The notes beneath the pieces were generated by a model that did not search any database, was not told the DNA's origin, and saw only the letters and a list, made by a program, of their open reading frames with translations. A stretch of DNA of 64,000 bases from an uncultured Pseudoflavonifractor sp. GTDB taxonomy: Bacteria > Bacillota > Clostridia > Oscillospirales > Oscillospiraceae. This document shows, one piece after another, positions 10,801-18,390 of the stretch. The stretch lies in contig CANSYW010000006.1 in the NCBI GenBank assembly GCA_947651395.1, positions 1 through 64,000 on the forward strand, given 5' to 3'. Made by a program: the position numbers and the translations under genes. The number at the start of each line of letters is the position of its first letter. The first letter of the stretch is position 1.

Positions 10801-11160
10801 GGCGGCCAGCCGGGAGAGGAACTGGGGCTTACGGGAGGGGCGGGCATAGACCCTGAGCCGGTCGGAGACCGACTTCAGCGCCACATCCATCAGCAGCAGC
10901 CGTCCTCCGGCGTCCAGCGTGGGCTCAGAGAGCCCGCCGCACACCGAGAAGACCCGGTTGGCCAGCCGGGTAAAGGAGAGTACCTCGGCGTGGAGGCTCA
11001 CCTGGTTGCCCGCCACGGCGCACAGCCCCCGCTCCGCGTCATGGGAGTGCTGCTCGGGGACGATAAGCACCTGGGGCCGCTCCGGGGCGGAGGCGGCCAT
11101 GGCCTTGAGGATATGAGAGGATTTTCCGGTGCCTGCCCGGCCCAGAACAAGTCGCAGCAT
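7861..11160 (-). CDS. addB: ATP-dependent helicase/nuclease subunit B
   Basis: AddB is the partner of AddA and carries an inactive helicase core, Chi recognition and the second nuclease. The protein is 1099 residues from the ATG at 11160. GRAGTGKS near residues 7-14 is the Walker A-like site, VVDYKTGRKS is the nuclease core, and the C-terminal CQWCDYAAAC plus an upstream YRSC supply the four cysteines of the iron-sulfur staple. The start is chosen because it follows AAGGGGGGCGG and fits the family N-terminus; the in-frame extension to 11364 has no ribosome site and overlaps a terminator. Confidence 0.96.
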   Translation of the reverse strand: MLRLVLGRAGTGKSSHILKAMAASAPERPQVLIVPEQHSHDAERGLCAVAGNQVSLHAEVLSFTRLANRVFSVCGGLSEPTLDAGGRLLLMDVALKSVSDRLRVYARPSRKPQFLSRLAATVDECKAAAISPQRLLEVSQSTEGETSDKFFDLSLILGAYDVLTQERGADPRDRLTKLAQALEGCDWGEGKDIYLDSFTDFTPQERLVLEQLLSQAHSLTVALTCDGLKGREEDVFAPARRTAWKLIDLAARRGVASEVEVRTERVGPGTRALRQVEERLFDPLPRPVEGAPRGIELYRASTPYAEVERCAARLRELLMEGYRCRELAVTARSMAIYGPLIDQIFPRYGLPVFLARMDDVLQKPILTLITAALDTVAGDYRYEDVFRCLKTGLAGLTADETDRLENYVLKWDIRGGRWTQRTDWNMHPEGYGGVWRDAQREEVARLDALRRRVSTPLEKLRAAPEKTGRGLALALYGYLEEIGLPERLVQRAGELRQSGREELAAEYEQLWELLCAALEQCDQLLGEIPMDWEEFTRLFKLVLSQYQVGAIPVSLDQITAGEMPRLAHKYCKVLYVLGADDAAIPAAAPSPGLMSDEDRAVLAAYGLESAPRLTDKLWREMTIVYETCALPSEALTVSWSDRGEEGEQRRGSFLVKKLRGLFPDLTVTREEDLSSDFRLSAPRPALELAGSRPEVGAALKALPEYTPLVERMERAHRLERGSLTRSSVESLYGLRVPMSASRMDKYRSCHFSYFMQYGLKAKARRSAGFQAPEYGTFVHYVLEHILKERQGEELPDRERVAQVVERYVEEELGGLEGETPRFRYLFRRLEKSVYAVVRNVCEELARSDFKPVAFELGFGREGDLPPVELTVDGVTLSVSGFVDRVDTWEKDGKIYLRVVDYKTGRKSFDLTDVWNGLGLQMLVYLFTLKEKGQALFGKEILPAGVLYLPARDAVVAGSRTMSEAERQKAVDSQLRRRGLVLEEPEVLAAMEHGEDGPRFLPLRLSKTGGQLTGEALVSAERLGRLEQHTRKVLEDIAAELSAGNIAADPFWRGREHNACQWCDYAAACQFREGVGGDCRRWLPGVKAKDFWEQLEKGEE

Positions 11161-11274
11161 GGATCCGCCCCCCTTCGGGAAATTTTCGCCGTTTTCGGCC
11201 ATTATACCACATATAAACGAAAAAAAGAACTGCCGGAAAAGAATCAATTGAAACGCCGGCCCGCAAGAAAACAG

Positions 11275-11314
11275 CGGGAAGCCGTCCGGACAACGATGTC
11301 CGGACGGCTTCCCG
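11275..11314 (-). terminator. Terminator of the 4-hydroxybutyrate operon
   Basis: A perfect 18-bp stem (11275-11292/11297-11314) with loop ACGA lies 50 bp after the CoA-transferase stop. On the minus strand it is followed by GCTGTTTTCTT. Confidence 0.8.
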
Positions 11315-11364
11315 TCAAGGGCGTACACAGAGCTCTCCCTGTTTGATACGCCTGTTGTATTCAC

Positions 11365-12660
11365 TTAATACTCGCAGTGAAAGCGCGCCTGGAACTCCCG
11401 GATCAGCTCATCGCGAAAATCAGGGTGGGCAATGCCGATGAGCGCCCGGGCACGCTCCCGCAGGGTGTGTCCCTTCAGATGGGCGACGCCGTACTCGGTC
11501 ACCACGTAGTCCACATCGCACCGACAGGTGGTGACGGCGGCTCCGGTGTCCAGCAGCGGGACGATCTTGGAGGTCTTTCCCTTTACGGTGGAGGGCATGG
11601 CGATAATGGCCCGCCCACCTTTGCTGCGGGCCGCTCCGCGAATGAAATCCACCTGGCCGCCGGTACCGGAGATCTGCGTCATTCCGATGGTTTCCGAGGC
11701 CACCTGGCCCATCAGATCCACCTGCACACAGGAGTTGATGGAGACCATGTTTTCGTTTTGGGCAATGACATAGGGATCGTTCACATAGTCCACGGGGGCC
11801 ATGTACACATCGGGGTTGTGATCCACGAAATCGTACAGGCGCTGGGTGCCCATCAGGAAGGTCGCCACATATTTGCCCCGCTGGACGCCCTTGTTCTGAT
11901 TGGTGATGGCCCCGGCCTCCGCCAGCTCCACCACTCCGTCAGAGAACATCTCGGAGTGGATCCCCAGCTCCCTTTTGTCCTTCAAAAACAGGAGCACGGC
12001 GTCGGGGATCGCGCCGATCCCCAGCTGCAGCGTGTCTCCGTCCCGGATCAGCGAGGCCACGTTCTTTCCGATGGCCTCCTCCACCGGGCCGATCTTGGGC
12101 GGCGGCAGCGGAATGATCGGGGTGTCGTGGAGTACGAAGCAGTCGATATCCTCCACCGGGATCTCACAGGCCCCGTTCGTATAGGGCATATGCCTGTTGA
12201 CCTGCGCGATAACGGTCTTCGCGGCGGCCGCCGCGGCCATGGTGTAGTCCACCGAGACGCCCAGGGAGCACTTGCCCTGCTCATTGGGGGGAGTGACCTG
12301 GATCAGCGCCACGTCCACCGGCAGGGTGCTCTGGAAGAGAGCGGGGATCTCGCTGAAGTAGCAGGGCGTAAAGTCTCCCCGTCCCTCCGCCACAGCGGCT
12401 TTGGTGGAGGCGCCCACAAACAGGGCGTTATGCCGGAAGTTCCTGCTGTACTCCGGCGCGCAGTACTCCGACTTCCCCTTGGCCACCATGTGGACGATCT
12501 CAACATTTTCATAGGCGGCGGCGTTGGCCACCATGGCGTCGACCAGATGCGAAGGCTCCGCGCAGGCGTGGCCCACCACCACCCGGTCGCCGGACTTGAT
12601 CCGCTTCACCGCGGCAGCGGCGTCGGTGATATGGGATTCATAATAGGTCTTCCAATCCAT
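11365..12660 (-). CDS. abfT: 4-hydroxybutyrate CoA-transferase
   Basis: This enzyme transfers CoA from acetyl-CoA (or butyryl-CoA) to 4-hydroxybutyrate. The 431 residues belong to the acetyl-CoA hydrolase/transferase family I. The glycine-rich GIGAIPDA (about 214-221) and HSEMFSDG with the likely catalytic Glu237 are present, as is the C-terminal VTEYGVAHLKG. The ATG at 12660 has AAAGGAG upstream. It is the last gene of an eight-gene operon and sits with the dehydratase and dehydrogenase of the same pathway, which supports 4-hydroxybutyrate over other acids as substrate. The symbol follows Clostridium aminobutyricum usage. Confidence 0.9.
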   Translation of the reverse strand: MDWKTYYESHITDAAAAVKRIKSGDRVVVGHACAEPSHLVDAMVANAAAYENVEIVHMVAKGKSEYCAPEYSRNFRHNALFVGASTKAAVAEGRGDFTPCYFSEIPALFQSTLPVDVALIQVTPPNEQGKCSLGVSVDYTMAAAAAAKTVIAQVNRHMPYTNGACEIPVEDIDCFVLHDTPIIPLPPPKIGPVEEAIGKNVASLIRDGDTLQLGIGAIPDAVLLFLKDKRELGIHSEMFSDGVVELAEAGAITNQNKGVQRGKYVATFLMGTQRLYDFVDHNPDVYMAPVDYVNDPYVIAQNENMVSINSCVQVDLMGQVASETIGMTQISGTGGQVDFIRGAARSKGGRAIIAMPSTVKGKTSKIVPLLDTGAAVTTCRCDVDYVVTEYGVAHLKGHTLRERARALIGIAHPDFRDELIREFQARFHCEY

Positions 12661-12931
12661 CTTGTCCGCTCCTTTGCAGTATCATCAGCTCATTGACAGC
12701 CTGGGGCACATCCTGTTCCCGGCACAGCGCCACCTCACGGCGGCCCTCCAGCCCCTCCAGCCCGGCGCACCGGGCGGAGCAGCCGCATACCACCAGCAGC
12801 GCGTCGTACCTTTTTCCGGATACGGCGTTGACAAAGGTAACGCCGGGGCAATCCCCCTCCAGGCGCCGGACGGCTGCAACCCTATCATATCTAGGGTTGC
12901 AGCCGCCACAATATTTGATCCCGACGGTCAT
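12638..12931 (-). CDS. Small cysteine-rich protein of the 4-hydroxybutyrate operon
   Basis: I do not recognise a named family. The 97 residues open with KYCGGCNPRYDR (Cys8, Cys11) and have a second cluster CGCSARC mid-protein, followed by a charged C-terminus. Two CxxC/CxC groups suggest metal or iron-sulfur binding. Its ATG overlaps the NifU-type stop (ATGA) and its 3' end overlaps the start of the CoA-transferase by 23 bases, so it is translationally coupled on both sides. This tight packing with an Fe-S scaffold makes an assembly or redox-partner role possible, but that is inference. Confidence 0.7.
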   Translation of the reverse strand: MTVGIKYCGGCNPRYDRVAAVRRLEGDCPGVTFVNAVSGKRYDALLVVCGCSARCAGLEGLEGRREVALCREQDVPQAVNELMILQRSGQDGLEDLL

Positions 12932-13209
12932 GAGCGGCCTCGGGTCAATATGGCCCTGGCCTGGGCGATCAGGTCTTCATCTACCCGTTCCACCAGGATC
13001 ACATCCTTTACCTGGGGGATCGCTTCGGTGATGGCGACGCGGATGAGCTCCTCTGTGGTAATGGAGGCGGCCGGACAGCCGGAGCATTGCCCCAGCAGCT
13101 CAAAGCGATACACTCCGTCCTCGCATCCGATGGAGCGGATCTCCCCGCCGTGCATAGCCAGCTGGGGCCGGACCTGCTCATTCAAAACCTGCTCGATCTG
13201 TTCCAGCAT
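12928..13209 (-). CDS. NifU C-terminal-type iron-sulfur scaffold protein
   Basis: The 93-residue protein matches the NifU C-terminal (Nfu) domain that holds and passes on iron-sulfur clusters. HGGEI (20-24) and the cluster-binding CSGCPAA (Cys42, Cys45) are in the usual places. The ATG at 13209 follows AAGGAGGAG; a longer in-frame form to 13278 would overlap the dehydratase. It lies directly after the [4Fe-4S] enzyme 4-hydroxybutyryl-CoA dehydratase and in the same operon as a cysteine-desulfidase-type iron-sulfur enzyme, which suggests it loads these two enzymes. Confidence 0.92.
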   Translation of the reverse strand: MLEQIEQVLNEQVRPQLAMHGGEIRSIGCEDGVYRFELLGQCSGCPAASITTEELIRVAITEAIPQVKDVILVERVDEDLIAQARAILTRGRS

Positions 13210-13274
13210 TGACTTCTCCTCCTTATCACATGAACCTGTGGCGTCGGTGGTCTCCGAAGCGCCCCCACGGCAAA

Positions 13275-14726
13275 TCACTCGGTGATGTGGGCCAGCTTCT
13301 TGGCCAGCTCCTTCTTGTGCTCCAGATTGCCCTGGCGGGCGATCATGATCCGCTGGGCCTGGGGCGAACCGGCGCCGTGCATGGACTCGGTGCGGTAACC
13401 CACGGCCGCGGTGCCCAGCGCCATGTTCTCAATCAGGCGCATGATGCGCAGCCGGTTTTCGGTGGACACGGTGTTGACGCCCCGCAGGTACTTGTCGATC
13501 ACAGGGCCCAGTTTCTCGTCCCGGAAATCGGCCTCGGAGGGGGCGGTGACCATCAGGCCGCCGGCAATGTCCTCCGCCAGGCGAACGATCTCATAGGGGA
13601 AGCGGGTGACGTTCTGCTTGCACACGTTGGCCAGCAGCAGATCGATGATGTAGTTGCCGCTCTCGGTGGGATGGCCCTCCGCGGAGCAGGCGATGCCGCA
13701 GCAGTACAGGGTCTCATTCAGATGGGTCATCTCAATGAGCTTATCCTTGATGTGGCTGGCCTTGGCCGCGCCGTTGTAGTCGGCGGCCACGGCGGCGGCG
13801 CCGATAAGCACGTCGCCCACACCCACCTTGCATCCGCCATAGCTCTGCCGGTGATAGCCGGCGAAGCGCTCCACCATCACGCCGGCGAACTCGGTCTCCC
13901 CGTTGAGGAAGATCCGGTCATTGGGGACGAACACGTCGTCAAACACGGTCAGGGCCTCCACGCCGCCAAACTCGGCGTTGCCCACGTCCATGTCGGAGTT
14001 CTCCAGCTTGCGGGTGTCGCAGCTCTGGCGGCCGATGATCATGTAGATGCCCTTGGTGTCCATGGGAACGGCAAAGGAGACCGCATAGTCCTTGTCCTCC
14101 GGCTTCATGGACTGGGTGGGCATCACAATGATCTCGTGGCTGTTCAGAGCGCCGGTCTGATGCATCTTGGCGCCCCGCACCACGATGCCGTCGGGACGGC
14201 GCTCCACCACCCGCAGGAACAGATCGGGATCCTCCTGGGCGTGGGGGGCCTTAGAGCGGTCGCCCTTCACGTCGGTCATGGCCCCGTCCACCGTCAGGTC
14301 GTTGTCCTGGCAATAGGTCATGAACTTCCGAAAGTTTTCGTGATAGCTGGTTCCGTACTTCTTGTCGGTCTCATAGGTGGTGGAGAACACGGCGTTGAAG
14401 GCGTCCATGCCCACGCAGCGCTGGAAGCAGGCGGCGGTCTTCTGTCCCAGCAGCCGCTGCATCTTCACCTTCTTGATCAGATCGTCGGTGGACTGATGGA
14501 TGTGGGTAAAGCGATTCACCCGCTCCCCGGTGTAGGGGGAAACGGCGGTCATAAGGTCCTCATACTCCGGCATCTGCGCCAGATCATAGGTCATACGCAC
14601 ACTGTTGAGAGAGGGCCGCAGGATCGGGTCATCCACAGGGGACTCCACCTTCTTGCCGAACATGTAGACCTGCATATGCATCTTTCGGATGGACTCAATG
14701 TACTGTTCGCCGGTCATGAGAGCCAT
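13275..14726 (-). CDS. abfD: 4-hydroxybutyryl-CoA dehydratase / vinylacetyl-CoA isomerase
   Basis: The enzyme converts 4-hydroxybutyryl-CoA to crotonyl-CoA using FAD and a [4Fe-4S] cluster with an unusual Cys3His ligand set. The 483 residues show all four ligands: CFQRC (Cys100, Cys104), His292 and Cys299 in the segment HRQSYGGC, matching the Clostridium aminobutyricum enzyme. The flavin-contact region DPDLFLRVVERRPDGIVVRG is present. The ATG at 14726 has GAGGAGG eight bases upstream. It is flanked by the dehydrogenase upstream and the NifU-type protein downstream. Crotonyl-CoA would then enter butyrate synthesis, whose later genes are not in this window. Confidence 0.96.
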   Translation of the reverse strand: MALMTGEQYIESIRKMHMQVYMFGKKVESPVDDPILRPSLNSVRMTYDLAQMPEYEDLMTAVSPYTGERVNRFTHIHQSTDDLIKKVKMQRLLGQKTAACFQRCVGMDAFNAVFSTTYETDKKYGTSYHENFRKFMTYCQDNDLTVDGAMTDVKGDRSKAPHAQEDPDLFLRVVERRPDGIVVRGAKMHQTGALNSHEIIVMPTQSMKPEDKDYAVSFAVPMDTKGIYMIIGRQSCDTRKLENSDMDVGNAEFGGVEALTVFDDVFVPNDRIFLNGETEFAGVMVERFAGYHRQSYGGCKVGVGDVLIGAAAVAADYNGAAKASHIKDKLIEMTHLNETLYCCGIACSAEGHPTESGNYIIDLLLANVCKQNVTRFPYEIVRLAEDIAGGLMVTAPSEADFRDEKLGPVIDKYLRGVNTVSTENRLRIMRLIENMALGTAAVGYRTESMHGAGSPQAQRIMIARQGNLEHKKELAKKLAHITE

Positions 14727-14751
14727 AGCGATTCCTCCTCGGTGATCTTGT

Positions 14752-15867
14752 TTAATACAGTTCCTGGTAGATCTTCAGCACCCGGGCCTCATCCAGGGGA
14801 ACAAAGTTGTTGCCCATCAGCCGGCCCTGGGTCTCCATCACGCTCTTAGTGAACACCGCCAGCTCCTCCTGCTTGACGCCGTACTCATGCAGCGCCTTTT
14901 TGGGCAGGATCTGATTGAGCAGCTCCTCCAGCTTGTCGTAGACCTGGGCCACGTCGCAGCCCAGCAGCTCGGCCAGGTAGGCGTTCATCACCGCGATCTC
15001 GCCATCCTGCTTGATCTCCATGTAGTTTTTCAACACGCCGGTAAACATGGCGTAGTTGCTCTCACCATGGGGAACATGATAGGTGCCGCCCAGAGGATAG
15101 CTCATGGCGTGGACGGCCGCGCAGCCGGCGGTGCCGAAGGCAAGACCGGCGTAGTTGGAGGCGATGAGGAAATCCTTCAACAGCGGCAGCCGGGCCTGCT
15201 GACCCTCCCGGGCGATCGTCTGATAGCCGCGGATGATCATCTCGATGGCCTTATAGCCAAAGAGCTTGGTATAAGAGGTGGCCTTGGGAGACAGAGAGGA
15301 CTCCACGGCGTGGACCAGGGCGTCGATGGAGCTGGTGGCGAACACGCCGAAGGGCAGACCCTCCAGAAGCTCCGGGATCAGTACCGCCGCGTCCGCGTAC
15401 ATGGCGGGGCCCACCAGTCCCATCTTGGTACCCAGGCGGGTACGGTTCAGAATGGAGATGTTGGTGACCTCACTGCCGGTCCCGCAGGTGGTGGGAATGA
15501 TAATCAGCTCCCGCCGCTTGGGCATATCAGGGGCCATATCGTAGAGGGCGTCAATGGACTCCTCTCCGGCTACGGCCAGCACCTTCGCGATGTCGATGAC
15601 CGTACCGCCGCCAATGGCGACGATCCGCTTGCAGCCGGTTTTGACCACATCCCGGACAATGGCCTCCGTCATGACGTCGGTGGGCTCTCCCATACCGTAT
15701 TTCTCCTGATAGATCACGGCGCAATCCAGGCCCAGGGATCCAAAGCAGGGCTCATAGATATACTCGTTGGTCAGGATCAGATCCGAACTGCCCAGCTGGA
15801 ACTCCCGTGCAAATTCCGCACAGGTGGAAAAGCTGTGAAGCTCAGGCTTAAAAATAATCTCTTTCAC
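14752..15867 (-). CDS. 4-hydroxybutyrate dehydrogenase (iron-containing alcohol dehydrogenase)
   Basis: The 371-residue group III alcohol dehydrogenase probably reduces succinate semialdehyde to 4-hydroxybutyrate with NAD(P)H. Nucleotide-binding GGGTVIDIAK, the segment CGTGSEVTNIS and the metal-binding histidines in DALVHAVES and HAMSYPLGG...VPHG are visible. It starts at GTG 15867, two bases after the transporter stop, with AAGGA positioned for that start. The substrate assignment rests on the operon, since this family acts on many aldehydes. Confidence 0.88.
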   Translation of the reverse strand: MKEIIFKPELHSFSTCAEFAREFQLGSSDLILTNEYIYEPCFGSLGLDCAVIYQEKYGMGEPTDVMTEAIVRDVVKTGCKRIVAIGGGTVIDIAKVLAVAGEESIDALYDMAPDMPKRRELIIIPTTCGTGSEVTNISILNRTRLGTKMGLVGPAMYADAAVLIPELLEGLPFGVFATSSIDALVHAVESSLSPKATSYTKLFGYKAIEMIIRGYQTIAREGQQARLPLLKDFLIASNYAGLAFGTAGCAAVHAMSYPLGGTYHVPHGESNYAMFTGVLKNYMEIKQDGEIAVMNAYLAELLGCDVAQVYDKLEELLNQILPKKALHEYGVKQEELAVFTKSVMETQGRLMGNNFVPLDEARVLKIYQELY

Positions 15868-15869
15868 GC

Positions 15870-17063
15870 TCAGTCATCCTTTCCGGAAGCAGCGGCCTCC
15901 CGGTTCACCTTGTCCTGACGAATCATACGGGGGATGGAGATAAAGATGGGGATGATGATGGTGAACAGAGCGATGTTGCCCAGCGCGGTGTAGCCCTTCT
16001 TGATCAGGGTGATCAGGCCCACCTTGGAAATGAGGCCGCAGATCACGAGGAAGGCGAAGGACAGGATGAAGAACTTGACCTTGTGGGAGAGCTTCTCAGA
16101 CTTCCAGACCTTGGCCCAGCGGTTGGAGAAGTTGAAGGTGAAGCTGGGGGCGGTGGAGATAACGGCCAGCATCACGACCACCCAGTAGATGGCGGTGAGC
16201 ACGGCGGAGAAGTATTTCTGGCAGATCATCAGGATGGGAGTGCCGGAAATGACCTCGGGCATAAAGGGCAGAACGATGGCGCCGGTGATGCCGAAGAGCA
16301 GGGTGACCAGAACGCCCATCATCACGCCGGAACCGATGGCGTCACGGCGATCCCGCAGCTGGTCGGCGTAGTTGCTCATGGTGGAGCCCCAGGCAGAGGT
16401 GTTGAAGCAGTAGGACAGGAACAGGAAGAAGTGAGCCTTCACAGTGGTGCCGGTCCAGTCCAGGCCATCCTGGAAATTGCCGACACGGCTCATGAGCACA
16501 TCGCCGCGAATATTGATGACTGCGGCCAGGATCACCACCAGGCTGACGATCAGGGCGATGGTCATGGCGGAGTTGAATTTACGCAGGAACGCGGCGCCGT
16601 ACATGGTCAGGAAGGCAAACAGGAGAATGCCCATGACGGTAGCCACAACTACGGGGATCCCGAACAGGGAGTTCATCAGCTCAGTGAAAAGAGCCACAGT
16701 GGCGGACACGTTGACGATACCCTTGAGGGTGGTGAAAATGTCAAAGAAGACAGTGACAATGGCGCGGATCAACGGGTTGGACTGAGGCTTATCCACGCCG
16801 TACAGGGCCAGATAGTACTCATTGTAGTTGTTGACCTTGTAGACGCGCACAAATTCCAGACCGACAGCGCAGAAGAAGGACATGAAGGCACAGAACATAG
16901 CCAGCCACACCAGGGCCCAGCCGCCACCCAGGGTGACAATGTAGGTGGTGGCGTAAGTGCCCGCAGCCATGTTAGCGCCGCAGTAAGTACCGAACATCAG
17001 AGCGCCCAAACCGAACCAGATCGAGAATGTTTTTGCGAAACCGCTTTTTTCCTTTTTTTCCAT
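15870..17063 (-). CDS. YkvI-like membrane transporter
   Basis: The 397-residue protein has about ten or eleven hydrophobic segments with short loops and no signal peptide. The N-terminal FGLGALMFGTYCGANMAAGT and the overall pattern resemble the YkvI group (COG3949) of LeuT-fold-like permeases. Family members are poorly characterised and are generally thought to move amino acids or small organic ions. It lies between the desulfidase-type enzyme and 4-hydroxybutyrate dehydrogenase in the operon, so it probably imports the substrate of this pathway. The ATG at 17063 follows AAAGGAG. Confidence 0.75.
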   Translation of the reverse strand: MEKKEKSGFAKTFSIWFGLGALMFGTYCGANMAAGTYATTYIVTLGGGWALVWLAMFCAFMSFFCAVGLEFVRVYKVNNYNEYYLALYGVDKPQSNPLIRAIVTVFFDIFTTLKGIVNVSATVALFTELMNSLFGIPVVVATVMGILLFAFLTMYGAAFLRKFNSAMTIALIVSLVVILAAVINIRGDVLMSRVGNFQDGLDWTGTTVKAHFFLFLSYCFNTSAWGSTMSNYADQLRDRRDAIGSGVMMGVLVTLLFGITGAIVLPFMPEVISGTPILMICQKYFSAVLTAIYWVVVMLAVISTAPSFTFNFSNRWAKVWKSEKLSHKVKFFILSFAFLVICGLISKVGLITLIKKGYTALGNIALFTIIIPIFISIPRMIRQDKVNREAAASGKDD

Positions 17064-17103
17064 GATGTTTTCTCCTTTCTCTACTTGAACACAGATGGAT
17101 CGT

Positions 17104-18378
17104 TTACTGGGTCATGATCTTGAGAATGGTGCGATCAGTGCCCCGCATCCCCTCCTTGGCCAGGACGCCCACATTGGCTACCGTGTTGTGGAGATCCCCG
17201 CCGATAATACCGTCCCCAGGCTGGAAGTTGTTGCCGCTGAGGTACATCTTATAGCCCAGGATCCCCGCGTCCACGCTCTCGGCGATCTTGGCCGCGCAGG
17301 AGGGCTTAGCCCCGTCACAAATGGTGCCCGACAGAATGGCCACGGCGTTGATGATGGTGTGGCCGATGGCCTCCTCATCCGCACCCTGGAGATAGGCGAT
17401 GGCGGCTCCCGCCCCAACGCCCGCGCTGATGGCCCCACAGTAGGCCGACAGTACGCCGATCCCCGCCTTCTGATAGCAGGTCACCAGGTCGCTGACGATC
17501 AGGGCACGGTACAGCTTCTCCTCGCTCACCCCCAGGTGCTTGGCGTACCGGTACACCGGCATGGAGGCCGTGATGCCCTGGTTGCCGGAGCCCGAGACGA
17601 TCACCACCGGCATCTCGCACCCGCTCATCCGGGCGTCGCTGCCGGCCGCGGCCCAGGCACGGGCCTCGAACTTGATGTCGTCGCCGTACTCCTTCAGGAG
17701 CGTGGAGCCGATATTGGCCCCCCAGGAGTTGCGCAGGCCCTCCTCGGCGATGGCGCTGTTGCACTCCAGCTGCCGCTTCAGCAGATCCTTCACCAGGGAG
17801 AGATCCACCTCGTTGGCAAAGGCCAGGATGTTGGGCAGACTCAGAAGGCTCCGGTCGGCCTCTTCCCCGCCGCCGGCGGCGTCATCCAGCGCTTTCTCCA
17901 GCTGGACCTGACCGTCCTTGGCTATGTAGACGATGTTGTTGTGGTGATCGGCGATCCGCACCGTGGCCTGATGCTCTCCCGCCCAGCCGGTGAGCTGGAT
18001 GTCCAGCAGGTGGGGGGTGTCGGGGCAGACGATCTCAATGGGGGTGTTCTCGCTGTAAGCGGCGATGGCCGGATGTACGGCCTTATCCACCGAGGAGATG
18101 ACCTGCAGCTCCACATCGGCGTCTCCCGCCACCACGCCGGCGGCGATGGCAGCTTTGGTGCCCTTGAGTCCGCCCGTGTTAGGCACGATCACGCTCTTCA
18201 CGTTCTTCAGGATGTTCCCGGAGACCTCTGCAAGGATCTTCTCCGGCTCCGCCCCCAGCACCTGGCGCATCTTGGCCGCACAGTAGGCCAGGGCGATGGG
18301 CTCGGTGCATCCCGTGGCCATCTTCAGTTCCTCGTTCAGAATGCCTACAAAGGCTTTTTGTATCTCTGGTGTCAGCAT
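17104..18378 (-). CDS. L-cysteine desulfidase / L-serine dehydratase-like (YhaM/CyuA family)
   Basis: The 424-residue protein belongs to the UPF0597/CyuA family of [4Fe-4S] desulfidases and dehydratases. The N-terminal ATGCTEPIALAY (Cys24) and the C-terminal pair in TICDGAKPSCAAK are the expected cluster cysteines. SGSGNQGITASMPV in the middle is typical. Known members release sulfide and pyruvate plus ammonia from cysteine; related enzymes act on serine. Here it lies next to a transporter, as cyuA does with cyuP in enterobacteria, but inside a 4-hydroxybutyrate operon, so its substrate may differ. The ATG at 18378 follows AAGGAG. Confidence 0.85.
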   Translation of the reverse strand: MLTPEIQKAFVGILNEELKMATGCTEPIALAYCAAKMRQVLGAEPEKILAEVSGNILKNVKSVIVPNTGGLKGTKAAIAAGVVAGDADVELQVISSVDKAVHPAIAAYSENTPIEIVCPDTPHLLDIQLTGWAGEHQATVRIADHHNNIVYIAKDGQVQLEKALDDAAGGGEEADRSLLSLPNILAFANEVDLSLVKDLLKRQLECNSAIAEEGLRNSWGANIGSTLLKEYGDDIKFEARAWAAAGSDARMSGCEMPVVIVSGSGNQGITASMPVYRYAKHLGVSEEKLYRALIVSDLVTCYQKAGIGVLSAYCGAISAGVGAGAAIAYLQGADEEAIGHTIINAVAILSGTICDGAKPSCAAKIAESVDAGILGYKMYLSGNNFQPGDGIIGGDLHNTVANVGVLAKEGMRGTDRTILKIMTQ

Positions 18379-18390
18379 GGTATCTTCTCC

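Noticed and set aside
7816..11346. Very long plus-strand open frame opposite addB
   Set aside because: Antisense of a gene with clear AddB motifs; composition-driven.
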